Assembly (NCBI GenBank): GCA_945860385.1
Contig: CAMAQD010000017.1
Coordinates: 9,317-73,316 of the forward strand
Direction: 5' to 3'
DNA from: Flavobacterium psychrophilum
GTDB taxonomy: Bacteria; Bacteroidota; Bacteroidia; Flavobacteriales; Flavobacteriaceae
Length of the DNA: 64,000 nt
Made by a program: the position numbers and the translations under genes. The notes under the pieces were generated by a model, which saw only the letters and a list, made by a program, of their open reading frames with translations, made no database searches and had not been told where the DNA came from. Shown piece by piece: positions 10,020 to 18,905 of the stretch (positions are counted from its first letter, which is position 1; each line of letters begins with the position of its first letter).

Positions 10020-10760
10020 GACATCAATAATAGTATAATCAACTGATAGATTAGAGAAATAATAGGATGGAATTTCTTCTACAATCTCAACCACAGGAAG
10101 ATTTACAAAATTGGCGTTTTCATCAAAACGCTGCATAAATTTGTCCTCCATTGGATTAAAATCAGGATGCTCCCAGTCGTATTTAATTATCTTTTTGTAT
10201 TCAGGAGTTTTATAAAGTAATGATAGCACAAAACCAGTAATAAATCCTGCCAAATGTCCTTCCCAAGAAATTTTCTCGTCTACTTTTGGAAAAACATACC
10301 AAACCATACCGCCATAAACCAGAATTACTGCTAACGATAATGCCACCAAACGATAATACTTTGTTTGAATTCCTTTGAAAAAAATAAAACTGACTAAAAC
10401 ATAAATTAAACTGCTTGCGCCAATGTGATAATTATCTCTACCAATTATCCAAGTGATAATTCCCGAAAATAGAATCCCAAAACCAATTACAGCAATTGTT
10501 TGTCTGGAATAAAAATACTGTAAAGCAGCCAACAAAATCAATAATGGGATTGAATTATTGTACAAATGTTGTAGATCAGAATGAATAAAAGGACTAAAAA
10601 CAACTCCCTGCAAACCCGATAAAGTTCTAGGGTAAATTCCGTTTTCGAAAAAATCAAAATCAAATTTGATTTGCAACCAATAGACAAACCATAGCAATAA
10701 CACGAAAAAGAGTGGAAGTGCAATCACCGAATTGGAATATTTAAAATGGTTGTCGTGCAT
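9987..10760 (-). CDS. Rhomboid-family intramembrane serine protease
   Basis: This is a membrane protease that cleaves transmembrane substrates within the bilayer. There are six or so hydrophobic segments. The catalytic serine is in HIGASS (Ser116), the catalytic histidine in EGHLAGF (His169), and the HLYNN motif (His65, Asn69) matches the conserved helix-2 residues. The usual GxSG has Ser instead of the last Gly. A soluble acidic C-terminal tail of about 65 residues (190-257) follows. It is 257 residues and convergent with rlmB. Substrates are unknown. Confidence 0.9.
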   Translation of the reverse strand: MHDNHFKYSNSVIALPLFFVLLLWFVYWLQIKFDFDFFENGIYPRTLSGLQGVVFSPFIHSDLQHLYNNSIPLLILLAALQYFYSRQTIAVIGFGILFSGIITWIIGRDNYHIGASSLIYVLVSFIFFKGIQTKYYRLVALSLAVILVYGGMVWYVFPKVDEKISWEGHLAGFITGFVLSLLYKTPEYKKIIKYDWEHPDFNPMEDKFMQRFDENANFVNLPVVEIVEEIPSYYFSNLSVDYTIIDVKKNESNPEQP

Positions 10761-10923
10761 ATTGACCGTTTGAAGTTTTGAGTCTATTGTTTATTGTTTT
10801 CTTAGCTAAATTTACTCAAAAATATAACCAAAAGCAATTCTATGCTAATTTGTCAGATTTTAAAAAAGGAAACAGAAAAATAAGTTTGTGATAATATCTG
10901 TAGCTTTACTAACAGCAAACTCT

Positions 10924-10931
10924 TAAATTTG
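10924..10931 (+). promoter_or_regulatory. Predicted -7 box of rarA
   Basis: TAAATTTG fits TAnnTTTG. It lies 33 bases before the proposed TTG start, leaving a short 5' leader; this supports a start near 10965 and argues against a missing upstream start. Confidence 0.55.
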
Positions 10932-10964
10932 TAGTTAGTCCGAAATCTAAATTCTAAAATCACC

Positions 10965-12242
10965 TTGGAAGCACCGCTAGCAGAACGCATACGTCCGCAA
11001 AAATTAGAAGACTACATCAGTCAATTGCATTTGGTGGGTCCAAATGGCTCATTGACGCAACAAATTGCTAAGGGAATTATTCCCTCACTACTATTTTGGG
11101 GACCACCAGGAACCGGAAAGACGACTTTGGCACAAATCATCGCTCAAGAATCCAAACGTCCTTTTTATATTTTGAGTGCTATCAATTCCGGTGTGAAGGA
11201 TATTCGTGAGGTTATTGAAAAAGCCAAACAAAGTGGCGGACTTTTCACTACCAAAAACCCAATACTTTTTATAGACGAAATACATCGATTCAGCAAATCA
11301 CAGCAAGATTCCTTATTGGCCGCTGTCGAGAAAGGCTGGATTACTTTGATTGGTGCCACGACCGAAAATCCAAGTTTTGAGGTAATTCCCGCTTTATTGT
11401 CGCGCTGTCAAGTTTATATTTTGAATCCGTTTACCAAAGACGATTTGGAAACCTTGTTACAACGCGCTTTGAAAACGGACACTTTTTTAGCAACAAAAAA
11501 CATTAAATTAACCGAAACAGAAGCGTTGTTGAGACTTTCCGGAGGTGATGGACGCAAACTATTGAATATATTTGAACTGGTCGTAAATGCTTCCGATACA
11601 GACGAAATTGAAATCACAAACGACCGTGTTTTTGAACTCGTACAGCAAAATACGGTTTTGTATGACAAAAGTGGCGAACAACATTATGACATTGTTTCTG
11701 CCTTTATAAAATCAATTCGCGGTAGCGATCCCAACGGAGCGGTTTATTGGCTTGCCCGAATGATTGAAGGTGGCGAAGATGTAAAATTTATCGCCAGACG
11801 AATGCTTATTTTATCTAGTGAAGATATAGGAAATGCAAATCCTACTGCTTTTATTATGGCCAACAATACTTTTCAGGCTGTTGCCACTATTGGTTATCCT
11901 GAAAGTAGAATTATTTTGAGCCAATGTGCCATTTACTTGGCGACTTCCCCTAAAAGCAACGCATCTTATTTAGCTATTGGAACCGCTCAACAATTGGTCA
12001 AACAAACTGGCGATTTGCCTGTTCCGATTCATTTGCGAAATGCACCAACAAAGTTAATGAAGGAATTAGGGTATGGCGATGAGTATAAATATTCGCACGA
12101 TTATGCCAATAATTTTGCCGAACAGGAATTTCTACCAGACGCCATAAAAGAAACGGTTCTTTATAATCCCGGTACTAATTCCAGAGAAAATTCCACTAGA
12201 GAATTTTTAAAAAACCGTTGGAAAGATAAATATGGGTATTAA
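10965..12242 (+). CDS. rarA: Replication-associated recombination protein A (RarA/MgsA AAA+ ATPase)
   Basis: This AAA+ ATPase acts at stalled replication forks and resembles the clamp-loader family. Walker A is GPPGTGKTT (46-54) and Walker B IDEIHRF (103-109). Sensor 1 is in TTENPSFEV, and the family-typical C-terminal part is SSEDIGNANP ... PKSNASY ... LPVPIHLRNAPTKLMKELGYG. The start is a TTG: no ATG lies in frame upstream within the leader, and translation from it gives the expected MEAPLAERIRP beginning. At 425 residues it is full length. Confidence 0.93.
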   Translation: MEAPLAERIRPQKLEDYISQLHLVGPNGSLTQQIAKGIIPSLLFWGPPGTGKTTLAQIIAQESKRPFYILSAINSGVKDIREVIEKAKQSGGLFTTKNPILFIDEIHRFSKSQQDSLLAAVEKGWITLIGATTENPSFEVIPALLSRCQVYILNPFTKDDLETLLQRALKTDTFLATKNIKLTETEALLRLSGGDGRKLLNIFELVVNASDTDEIEITNDRVFELVQQNTVLYDKSGEQHYDIVSAFIKSIRGSDPNGAVYWLARMIEGGEDVKFIARRMLILSSEDIGNANPTAFIMANNTFQAVATIGYPESRIILSQCAIYLATSPKSNASYLAIGTAQQLVKQTGDLPVPIHLRNAPTKLMKELGYGDEYKYSHDYANNFAEQEFLPDAIKETVLYNPGTNSRENSTREFLKNRWKDKYGY

Positions 12243-12310
12243 TATAGGTAGCAGTTAACTGATAACAAAAATAAAAAATCAGATTTCACATAAGAGGTTT
12301 TACCTTCTTA

Positions 12311-12338
12311 ATCTGAAATCTGAAATCTGAAATCTGAA
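12311..12338. repeat. Four tandem copies of a 7-base unit
   Basis: The sequence atctgaa is repeated four times without a break, directly after the stop codon of the opposing gene. A 9-base inverted copy (cagatttca) sits about 30 bases upstream, so the segment could form a hairpin between the convergent genes rarA and the exported-protein gene. Confidence 0.85.
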
Positions 12339-13166
12339 CTAAAACTTCACATCTATCTTTTCTGAAACTAATGTATCATTTTGATAATACTCAAAAAACC
12401 ACTGATTGTCTTTTGAAACTAAAGCTCCTTGAATGTCTCCTTTTCTGGCCATATAACTAGCAGGATTAGATGTTTTATACACTTTCATTACTACTTTTGG
12501 CTCGCTGTCAATCAGTTGATAGCCATAAGAGGTAGGTTGCGCATAAAGTAAATTCGTATTTGTACTCTTGTTTTCAGAAGTTTTAGGTTCGCTTTTTGGA
12601 GTTGAGGCCGCTACAACCGGAACGGAAACTGCTGGAATTACAGCTGCGGCGGGATTTGCAGGAGTTGACACAATTACCGAAGGAGCTACTACAATAGGAA
12701 GAGATTGAGCCGTAATACCAGCCTTAGCTGCAAAGTTACTATTTCCATTATAAGCATAATTTAAGGCATAAACAGTATTAAATGCATTATTTAAAGATTC
12801 AGTATAGGCTGCTTCAAACTCTTTTTCTCGACTTTTTCCTATATCAGATTTATAAATTTCATTACCGTAACAATCTTTAAATGTTACAAAAAGTTTTGTA
12901 ACCAAGAAGCCATTATCCTTTTTTACATCAAAATACAAAAGACTACACCTGTCTGTGACTTCTGCCGGAATTGCCTCAGTGGCATAAAAAGCTTTGAAAC
13001 CTGCTTTTTGCAAATTAATTTTCGTAATGGTTTGGAGTCGGTATTGATTTTCCGATTTTTGAAAATCATATTTCATTGGAATAATTACCGCTTTATAATC
13101 ATTCACAGATTGCGCAAAACTATAGCTCGCAAATAAAAGAAACAAAGTCAAGAAAATATTTTTCAT
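12339..13166 (-). CDS. Exported protein of unknown function
   Basis: A clear signal peptide (about 1-19, SYSFAQ) precedes a 120-residue alpha/beta region (DYKAVIIPMKYDF ... LLYFDVKKDNG ... VTFKDCYGNEI). A Pro/Ala/Val/Ser-rich linker (about 150-195) follows, then a small C-terminal domain (DNQWFFEYYQNDTLVSEKI). I do not recognise the family beyond its occurrence in flavobacteria. Its start lies two bases after the stop of the HAD gene, so they are one transcript. Probably periplasmic or outer-membrane associated. Confidence 0.75.
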   Translation of the reverse strand: MKNIFLTLFLLFASYSFAQSVNDYKAVIIPMKYDFQKSENQYRLQTITKINLQKAGFKAFYATEAIPAEVTDRCSLLYFDVKKDNGFLVTKLFVTFKDCYGNEIYKSDIGKSREKEFEAAYTESLNNAFNTVYALNYAYNGNSNFAAKAGITAQSLPIVVAPSVIVSTPANPAAAVIPAVSVPVVAASTPKSEPKTSENKSTNTNLLYAQPTSYGYQLIDSEPKVVMKVYKTSNPASYMARKGDIQGALVSKDNQWFFEYYQNDTLVSEKIDVKF

Positions 13167-13168
13167 AA

Positions 13169-13862
13169 TTATAAGTATTTTTTTAGTTCTATCAAATGAT
13201 TTATCTGTTTAATAGTATTTGAAACCGGAACGTTGTTTTCGTTAAAAAAAACAGCATCCAAACCTGCATCTAAAGCCCCTTGTACATCAGCCTCAATGCA
13301 ATCTCCTATCATAATACTATTTTCTTTTTTGGCCTGAGCCAAATCTAGGGCATAATCAAAAATAAGAGAATTCGGTTTTTTTACTCCCGCCATTTCTGAA
13401 TTGGTTATGCTTTTAAAATAGTGCGTAATATACGAATTGTTTAATTTATTTTCTTGAATTTCTGCAAAACCATTTGTGATAATGTGCAAATTATATTTAG
13501 GCTTCAAATAATCCAATATTTCAATCGTTCCGTCGAATAAATGATTGTATTTAGGTAAATAATGAATGTATTCCGTCGACAACAACTCCACTAAATCATC
13601 TGAAATAGCATACTGTATCAAATCAAAAGTATCTTTCAGTCTACCATATCGCAATTCCTTTTGGGAAATTTCATCTTTGCGATACCTTTCCCAATATTCT
13701 CGGTTTATGGGCACATAAAATTTTAGAAATTCGGTCATATCCACTGTTACATCCTGCATTTTAAAAACCGTTTCGAATGCCAATGCCGAGTTTTTTTCGA
13801 AGTCCCATAGTATGATCCAAATCAAAAAAAACGTCTGTTATGTTTGTGTTTATTGTTTTCAT
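13169..13862 (-). pseudogene. Frameshifted YjjG-type HAD-superfamily nucleotidase
   Basis: Intact relatives are HAD hydrolases that dephosphorylate nucleoside monophosphates, often non-canonical ones. Here the N-terminus and the body are in different frames. From ATG at 13862 the first frame encodes 18 residues ending DVFFDLDHT, which contains the catalytic DxDxT nucleophile, and then hits a stop at 13761. The body starts in another frame with LWDFEKNSALAF at about 13810 and continues to 13169 with all other motifs (ITNG, KP, GDCIEADVQGA). Two missing bases near 13806-13811 would restore DLDHT-LWDF, the usual family sequence. A TTG at 13825 would give a 218-residue protein without the nucleophile. 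A sequencing error, a true pseudogene or programmed frameshifting are all possible. Confidence 0.85.
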
Positions 13863-13958
13863 ATATGTAAATTTTGATTTTTCAGCGATTATATATGGTA
13901 TCGCCTATTTTTTATTGGTGTTTGTTTGCGACAAACTCATTGTTAGTGGCGATTTCAT

Positions 13959-14651
13959 TTAAAAAATTCCTTCGTCATTAAAACTATAAAATCCATTTTC
14001 GGTGATTATAACATGATCCAAAACTTGAATGTCCATATTTTGTCCAGCAGCTTTTAGTTTTCGTGTGATTTGCTTGTCGGCATCGCTAGGAACCAATGTT
14101 CCAGAAGGATGGTTGTGACACAAAATTAAAGCCGTTGCTCCCAATTCGAGAGCGGTTTTAAAAACCAAACGTACATCCACCATCGTCCCCGTAATTCCAC
14201 CTTTACCTTGTTGCGATTTGGAAAGTACTTTGTTTGAATTGTTAAGGTACAAAACCCAAAATTCTTCGTGTGGCAGCTCGCCAATAATGGGTTGCATCAA
14301 TTCGAAAATCATTTTGCTGGATGTGATTTTTTTTAATTCGACCGCATCTTCTGCCCTTCTTCGTCTTCCCAATTCCATTGCGGCTAATATCGAAATGGCT
14401 TTGGCCTCGCCTATTCCCTTGAAATTCATCAACTGTTGAATAGTCAATTTTCCCAAGGCATTCAAATTGTTATCGACACTCGCCAAAATCCTTTTGCTCA
14501 ATCCCACCGCCGACTCGTTTCTGCTTCCTGAACCAATCAAAATGGCAATCAATTCGGCATCGCTCAAAGCACTTTTGCCTTTCAGCATGAGCTTTTCGCG
14601 TGGTTTGTCGTCCTCGGACCAATTCGTTATTGGGAAATTAGTTTGTTCCAT
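13959..14651 (-). CDS. radC: DNA repair protein RadC (JAB/MPN-domain)
   Basis: RadC-family proteins have an N-terminal helix-hairpin-helix part and a C-terminal JAB1/MPN metalloprotease-like domain; their exact activity remains unsettled. The hairpin motif (MNFKGIGEAKA) lies in the N-terminal third. The JAMM-type metal site is seen as HNHPSG followed by a downstream Asp (SDAD). The open frame runs up to 14843, but the start at 14651 gives a 230-residue protein beginning MEQTNFPITNW, the usual length; the upstream 64 residues have no family similarity and lie in intergenic sequence. Confidence 0.93.
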   Translation of the reverse strand: MEQTNFPITNWSEDDKPREKLMLKGKSALSDAELIAILIGSGSRNESAVGLSKRILASVDNNLNALGKLTIQQLMNFKGIGEAKAISILAAMELGRRRRAEDAVELKKITSSKMIFELMQPIIGELPHEEFWVLYLNNSNKVLSKSQQGKGGITGTMVDVRLVFKTALELGATALILCHNHPSGTLVPSDADKQITRKLKAAGQNMDIQVLDHVIITENGFYSFNDEGIF

Positions 14652-14857
14652 TGTTGCACGAAAAAGAATAATTAAGTTAGATTTAAGAAATAAAAGTGAT
14701 GAAACCATTCTATTTGTGACTCTTGAAATATCATTTTTTATTATAACAAAATATAAAATGAGTTTCTTACGCAATGACAAATAGTTCACCTTCAAACTTA
14801 TTAATAATTTTGGATATATTAAAAGATCCCTGCGGAATGACAAACGGTTCTATATTG
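14652..14857. other. Intergenic spacer with two related short motifs
   Basis: About 200 bases between radC and mpl. Two similar strings, gcaatgacaaa at 14771 and ggaatgacaaac at 14834, suggest the decayed remains of a small dispersed repeat. Nothing else is recognisable. Confidence 0.3.
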
Positions 14858-16213
14858 TTATTCTATCAATCCTTTCACCTCATCAAAATTCAATCCACCA
14901 TAATTTCCTGAACTCATCAACAATAAAGCGGAATTTTCAAAATTGAGATTGAAAAGATAGTCTTTAAAATCTTTTGGATTCGTATAAATAATCAAATCTT
15001 CCCTGTTGAAGGCTTCGGCAATTTGTTCGTAAGTCACTTCTTCCAATTGCTTGATTTTAACCGCATCCGGTGAATAGAAAACAACGGCAACATCGGCATA
15101 TTCTAATGCACCTTCGTATTCTTTCAGGAATTCGGCATTCAAACTGCTATAGGTATGCAATTCTAAACAAGCCACCAAAGTCCGGTTTGGATATTGTTCT
15201 TTCACTGCTTTTGTGGTGGCGGCTACTTTGCTTGGTGAATGGGCAAAATCTTTGTAAGCGACTTTTCCTTTTCCTTCTGCAATTTTTTCTAATCTTTTTG
15301 AAGCTCCTTTGAAACTGGCAATAGCTTCATAAAAATCGGCTTCATCGACACCCATATTTTGGCAAATCCATTTGGCTCCAGCCAAATTATTCAAATTATG
15401 TGCTCCAAAAACCTCGATTGGCATCGCTCCTTCCGGTGTTTCCAAAAGTGTAATTCCGTCCTTAACTTCATATTTTGGAGTAGTATAAGGAATTTTTCGA
15501 ATAGGATTCGTGGCGGCTTCGGCCACTTTTTTCACTTCCGAATCTTCTTCATTATACACCAGGATTCCTCCGTTAGTAATTTTGGAAATGAATATTTCAA
15601 ACTGTTCAACATAAAAATCGTAGGTCGGAAAAACATTGATATGATCCCAGGCAATACCGGAAATCAGAGCAATATTTGGCTGATACAAATGGAATTTTGG
15701 TCTTCTGTCTATTGGTGAAGACAAATATTCGTCGCCTTCGAGAACGATGAAATCATTCTCTTCGGTTAGGTGAACCATTGTTTCAAAACCTTCCAATTGT
15801 GCTCCAACCATATAATCCACTTCGATGTTATGATAATGCATTACGTGCAAAATCATCGAAGTAATAGTCGTTTTTCCGTGAGAGCCACCAATAACAACAC
15901 GGGTTTTGTTTTTGGATTGTTCATACAAGAATTCTGGATAGGAGTAGATCTTTAATCCCAGTTCTTGCGCTTTCAATAATTCTGGATTGTCAGCTTTAGC
16001 GTGCATTCCGAGGATTACTGCTTCAATATCTTGGTTTATTTTTTCAGGAAACCAACCCAATTCTGCTGGCAAAATTCCTTTTTTGGCCAAACGGGTTTTC
16101 GATGGTTCAAAAATAGCATCATCGCTACCAGTAATTTGATATCCTTTGTTGTGCAACGCCAAAGCCAGATTGTGCATGGCACTTCCGCCGATGGCGATAA
16201 AATGAGTTCTCAT
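14858..16213 (-). CDS. mpl: Mur-ligase family, UDP-MurNAc:tripeptide ligase (Mpl-like)
   Basis: Mpl reattaches the murein tripeptide released during wall turnover to UDP-MurNAc, saving peptide synthesis. The protein has an N-terminal Rossmann part (HFIAIGGSAMHNLA), the ATP-binding loop GGSHGKTT (109-116), a central ligase domain (LEGDEYLSS, ALISGIAWDHINVFPTYD) and a C-terminal domain (KDFAHSPSKVAATTKAV). 451 residues, as for Mpl. The first residues MRTHFIAIGGSAMHNLA distinguish it from MurC, which begins with a GIGG-type loop followed by different residues. It is four bases from the upstream TPR gene, so co-transcribed. It pairs functionally with anmK at 57119. Confidence 0.88.
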   Translation of the reverse strand: MRTHFIAIGGSAMHNLALALHNKGYQITGSDDAIFEPSKTRLAKKGILPAELGWFPEKINQDIEAVILGMHAKADNPELLKAQELGLKIYSYPEFLYEQSKNKTRVVIGGSHGKTTITSMILHVMHYHNIEVDYMVGAQLEGFETMVHLTEENDFIVLEGDEYLSSPIDRRPKFHLYQPNIALISGIAWDHINVFPTYDFYVEQFEIFISKITNGGILVYNEEDSEVKKVAEAATNPIRKIPYTTPKYEVKDGITLLETPEGAMPIEVFGAHNLNNLAGAKWICQNMGVDEADFYEAIASFKGASKRLEKIAEGKGKVAYKDFAHSPSKVAATTKAVKEQYPNRTLVACLELHTYSSLNAEFLKEYEGALEYADVAVVFYSPDAVKIKQLEEVTYEQIAEAFNREDLIIYTNPKDFKDYLFNLNFENSALLLMSSGNYGGLNFDEVKGLIE

Positions 16214-16217
16214 AGTG

Positions 16218-16880
16218 TTAATTCTTTTTTACAGATTTATTCATCTTGTTTTTATACAAACTGGCCAGCATCTGGCCACCTACTTTTGTACTTCCCGCAG
16301 CAATTGCTTTTTTATATTGCAGTTCCGCAGCGGGGTATCTTTTAAAATGTTCGTCGATTTGACCTCGCGATAAATAGCCGTCAACAAGCGATAGTTTCAA
16401 TAATTCATTGGAATATTTGATTGCTTTTGATTCGCTCCCACCGACAAAACCGGGTAGTTGAATGTATATCGTTACTAATGCCCAGCGCGCTTCAATGTGT
16501 TTTGGATTTAATTCAATTGCTTTTTCGAAGGATTCCTTCACTTCGCCAATCATTCCGAGTGCCTTGAATTTGTTAGATTCTTTTGCTTTCATTCCAAGTG
16601 CGCCACCATATTTGAAATAATAATTGGCTTCAGAAGGTTTCAATTGTTTCAACTTTTTATAATACACTATGGCTTTATCCCAAGATTTATCGTGACCCTC
16701 AATGTCTCCCAAGTATTCTAACGTTTTTAAATGAGATGGATTTTCTTTTAAAAAATTCTCAAAGACAGGCATAGCTTCATCGTATTTCCTAGCTTCAAAT
16801 AATTTTTCGGCTTTACTGTAATCGGATTGTGACCAAATCATTAGCGGAAATAACAAAAGGAAAGTTAAAAATTTTTTCAT
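16218..16880 (-). CDS. Exported TPR-repeat protein
   Basis: A signal peptide (about 1-18, LMIWSQ) is followed by at least four helical TPR-like pairs: KAEKLFEARKYDEAMPVFENFL, LEYLGDIEGHDKSWDKAIVYY, ESFEKAIELNPKHIEARWALV and HFKRYPAAELQYKKAIAAG. The product is probably a periplasmic scaffold or binding protein. It is the first gene of a minus-strand group with mpl. Its partner is unknown; the mpl neighbour hints at the cell envelope. Confidence 0.82.
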   Translation of the reverse strand: MKKFLTFLLLFPLMIWSQSDYSKAEKLFEARKYDEAMPVFENFLKENPSHLKTLEYLGDIEGHDKSWDKAIVYYKKLKQLKPSEANYYFKYGGALGMKAKESNKFKALGMIGEVKESFEKAIELNPKHIEARWALVTIYIQLPGFVGGSESKAIKYSNELLKLSLVDGYLSRGQIDEHFKRYPAAELQYKKAIAAGSTKVGGQMLASLYKNKMNKSVKKN

Positions 16881-17003
16881 TGTTCAAAAATAAGGAAATT
16901 TATAAAAGGAAAAAGAGATTTATTTTTATTTTTAGCTCACTCAACCTTAATATTAAACCAACATTCACCTAACATTACCCACTTACTTTCGTAAAAACTT
17001 CTG

Positions 17004-17822
17004 ATGAAAAGAAAGCGAAAAATACCCCTAGTGGTTTTAAGTGATGTCCATCTAGGAACTTATGGCTGCCACGCCAAAGAATTACTGCATTACTTAAAAT
17101 CTATCAATCCAAAAACCTTAGTTTTAAACGGCGACATTATTGATATGTGGAGTTTTAGCAAACGCTATTTTCCAGCAGCTCATATGGAAGTTTTGCGCTA
17201 CATCATAAAAATGTCTAATTCAGGAACTCGTGTAGTTTATATTACCGGAAATCACGATGAAGCCTTGCGGAAATACTCGGATTTTATTCTGGGAAATCTG
17301 GAGTTGGTCGATAAATTAATATTGGATTTAGACGGCAAAAAAACATGGATTTTCCACGGCGATGTTTTTGATTCTTCTACTAAAGGATATGCAAAAATCT
17401 TAGCCAAATTAGGCGGAAAAGGATACGATTTATTGATCTTAATCAACAGTCTAGTCAATTGGATTTTAGTCTCTTTGGGCAGAGAAAAAAGGAGTTTTTC
17501 AAAAGCAATAAAGAACAGTGTTAAGAAAGCGGTTTCCTTTATCTCCAATTTTGAAACTACAGCAGCTGAAATTGCCATCGAAAAAAATTATAGTTATGTA
17601 GTTTGTGGTCACATTCACATGCCCCAAAAGAAAATAGTTAAAACAAAACAAGGAAAAGTAATGTATTTAAACAGTGGTGATTGGGTCGAAAACCTGACCG
17701 CGTTGGAATACAAGAAAGAGAAGTGGAAAATTTACTACTACAAAAAATCAGATTTTGTACTGCAAGAAATTAAAGAAGATATAGTAATCAATGATATTGT
17801 TGCCAAAATTCTATCCAATTAA
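17004..17822 (+). CDS. UDP-2,3-diacylglucosamine pyrophosphatase-like metallophosphoesterase
   Basis: The calcineurin-like metallophosphoesterase signature is complete: SDVHLG (Asp14, His16), NGDIID (Asp44), GNHDE (Asn83, His84), HGD (His118) and GHIHMP (His203, His205). The arrangement and 272-residue length match the LpxH-like branch that removes UMP from UDP-2,3-diacylglucosamine in lipid A synthesis, although the family also includes unassigned enzymes. The N-terminus MKRKRK is basic, compatible with membrane association. A glycosyltransferase gene follows after 44 bases, suggesting joint work on envelope glycolipids. A near-consensus -7 box (TACTTTCG) lies just upstream of the ATG. Confidence 0.82.
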   Translation: MKRKRKIPLVVLSDVHLGTYGCHAKELLHYLKSINPKTLVLNGDIIDMWSFSKRYFPAAHMEVLRYIIKMSNSGTRVVYITGNHDEALRKYSDFILGNLELVDKLILDLDGKKTWIFHGDVFDSSTKGYAKILAKLGGKGYDLLILINSLVNWILVSLGREKRSFSKAIKNSVKKAVSFISNFETTAAEIAIEKNYSYVVCGHIHMPQKKIVKTKQGKVMYLNSGDWVENLTALEYKKEKWKIYYYKKSDFVLQEIKEDIVINDIVAKILSN

Positions 17823-17866
17823 TCAAGTATTTTATAAATAAATCATTTCAGAAACAATCTATTTCG

Positions 17867-18862
17867 ATGAAAATATTTTACGCCATACAAGCCACTGGCA
17901 ATGGTCACATCAGCAGAGCTTCTCAGTTGTACCCATACTTGCAAAAATTTGGGGATGTAGATTTTTTTCTGAGTGGCAACAATGCCAGTTTAGATATTAA
18001 CTTGCCCATAAAATTCAGAAGTGCGGGTTGTAGCTTGCATTACAGCAAATGTGGTGGTTTGAATTATTGGGATATTGCCAAAAATATTCAACCTATCCAA
18101 ATGTACAAGGATGCGAAATCCTTGCCTTTGAAAAACTATGATGTTGTTATAAACGATTTCGATTCTATTACCTCATTGGCGTGCAAAATGCAAAAAGTAC
18201 ATTCCGTGCAATTTGGCCATCAGGCTAGTTTTATTTCGGAAAACACACCAAGACCTGAAAAAAGAAGTGTAATGGGAGAAATGATTCTCAAACATTATGC
18301 GCCTTCGCCAAAACATATTGGTTTGCATTTCGAAAAATATGATTCCTTCATATATCCTCCCATCATCAAAGATGAAATTGTGCAAGCCAATCCCAAAGAC
18401 CTAAAACACATCACAGTTTATTTACCTTCTTTCGATAAAGAATGTTTGGAAAAAGCATTTAACAAATTGTCGGATGAAGAATTCCATTGGTTTCTGAATG
18501 ATGTTCAAATGAAACATACCGTTGGAAACATTACGTATTTTCCTGTCAATCAAAAGCTTTTTAACGAAAGTTTGATTACTTGTCAAGGAATTATTACCGG
18601 AGGTGGATTTGAAACTCCTGCAGAAGCGTTGTATCTTGGAAAAAAAATATTAAGTATTCCGATTCGCAATCATTACGAACAAGAATGTAACGCAGCCGCA
18701 TTGAAAAAATTGGGGGTTCCTGTTGTGTATGAAGCGGATGATTATTTTGATTTAGTTATAGAAAATTGGCTTAACACAATTGTAAATTATCCAAAAATGC
18801 AAGCCAATAATATTCCTGAAACCCTGCAGTTTTTGTTTGATACTTACAATGAAACTTATTAA
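17867..18862 (+). CDS. Glycosyltransferase of the GT28/MurG-like fold
   Basis: The protein shows the two-domain GT-B layout. The N-terminal Gly-rich start is AIQATGNGHISRASQ, and the acceptor-side segment has NDFDSITSLACK and VQFGHQASF. The C-terminal donor-binding part is GIITGGGFETPAEALYLGKKILSIPI with HYEQECNAAAL. This resembles the flavobacterial Glyco_trans_1_3 family. 331 residues. It follows the LpxH-like gene on one transcript and ends in a bidirectional terminator. The sugar and acceptor are unknown; a lipid-linked acceptor is an inference. Confidence 0.82.
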   Translation: MKIFYAIQATGNGHISRASQLYPYLQKFGDVDFFLSGNNASLDINLPIKFRSAGCSLHYSKCGGLNYWDIAKNIQPIQMYKDAKSLPLKNYDVVINDFDSITSLACKMQKVHSVQFGHQASFISENTPRPEKRSVMGEMILKHYAPSPKHIGLHFEKYDSFIYPPIIKDEIVQANPKDLKHITVYLPSFDKECLEKAFNKLSDEEFHWFLNDVQMKHTVGNITYFPVNQKLFNESLITCQGIITGGGFETPAEALYLGKKILSIPIRNHYEQECNAAALKKLGVPVVYEADDYFDLVIENWLNTIVNYPKMQANNIPETLQFLFDTYNETY

Positions 18863-18864
18863 CT

Positions 18865-18903
18865 AAAAAAAAGCCATCTCAAAAAAATGAGATGGCTTTT
18901 TTA
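18865..18903. terminator. Bidirectional terminator between convergent genes
   Basis: A 10-bp stem (aagccatctc / gagatggctt) is flanked by A8 on the left and T6 on the right, so it can stop transcription of the glycosyltransferase and of the S46 peptidase gene. Confidence 0.88.
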
Positions 18904-18905
18904 CT

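Noticed and set aside
14467..14784. 105-codon open frame antisense to radC
   Set aside because: It overlaps conserved RadC sequence and has no promoter or family similarity.
14652..14843. 64-residue N-terminal extension of RadC
   Set aside because: The family starts at the ATG at 14651; the extension is low-complexity translation of the intergenic spacer.
14771..14847. Two similar strings around caatgacaaa, considered as REP-like elements
   Set aside because: Only two short, imperfect copies are visible and no dyad structure is present; a genome-wide search would be needed.
15359..15718. 119-codon open frame antisense to mpl
   Set aside because: The opposite strand encodes the well-conserved central domain of mpl; the translated sequence is Phe/Asn-rich and resembles no protein.
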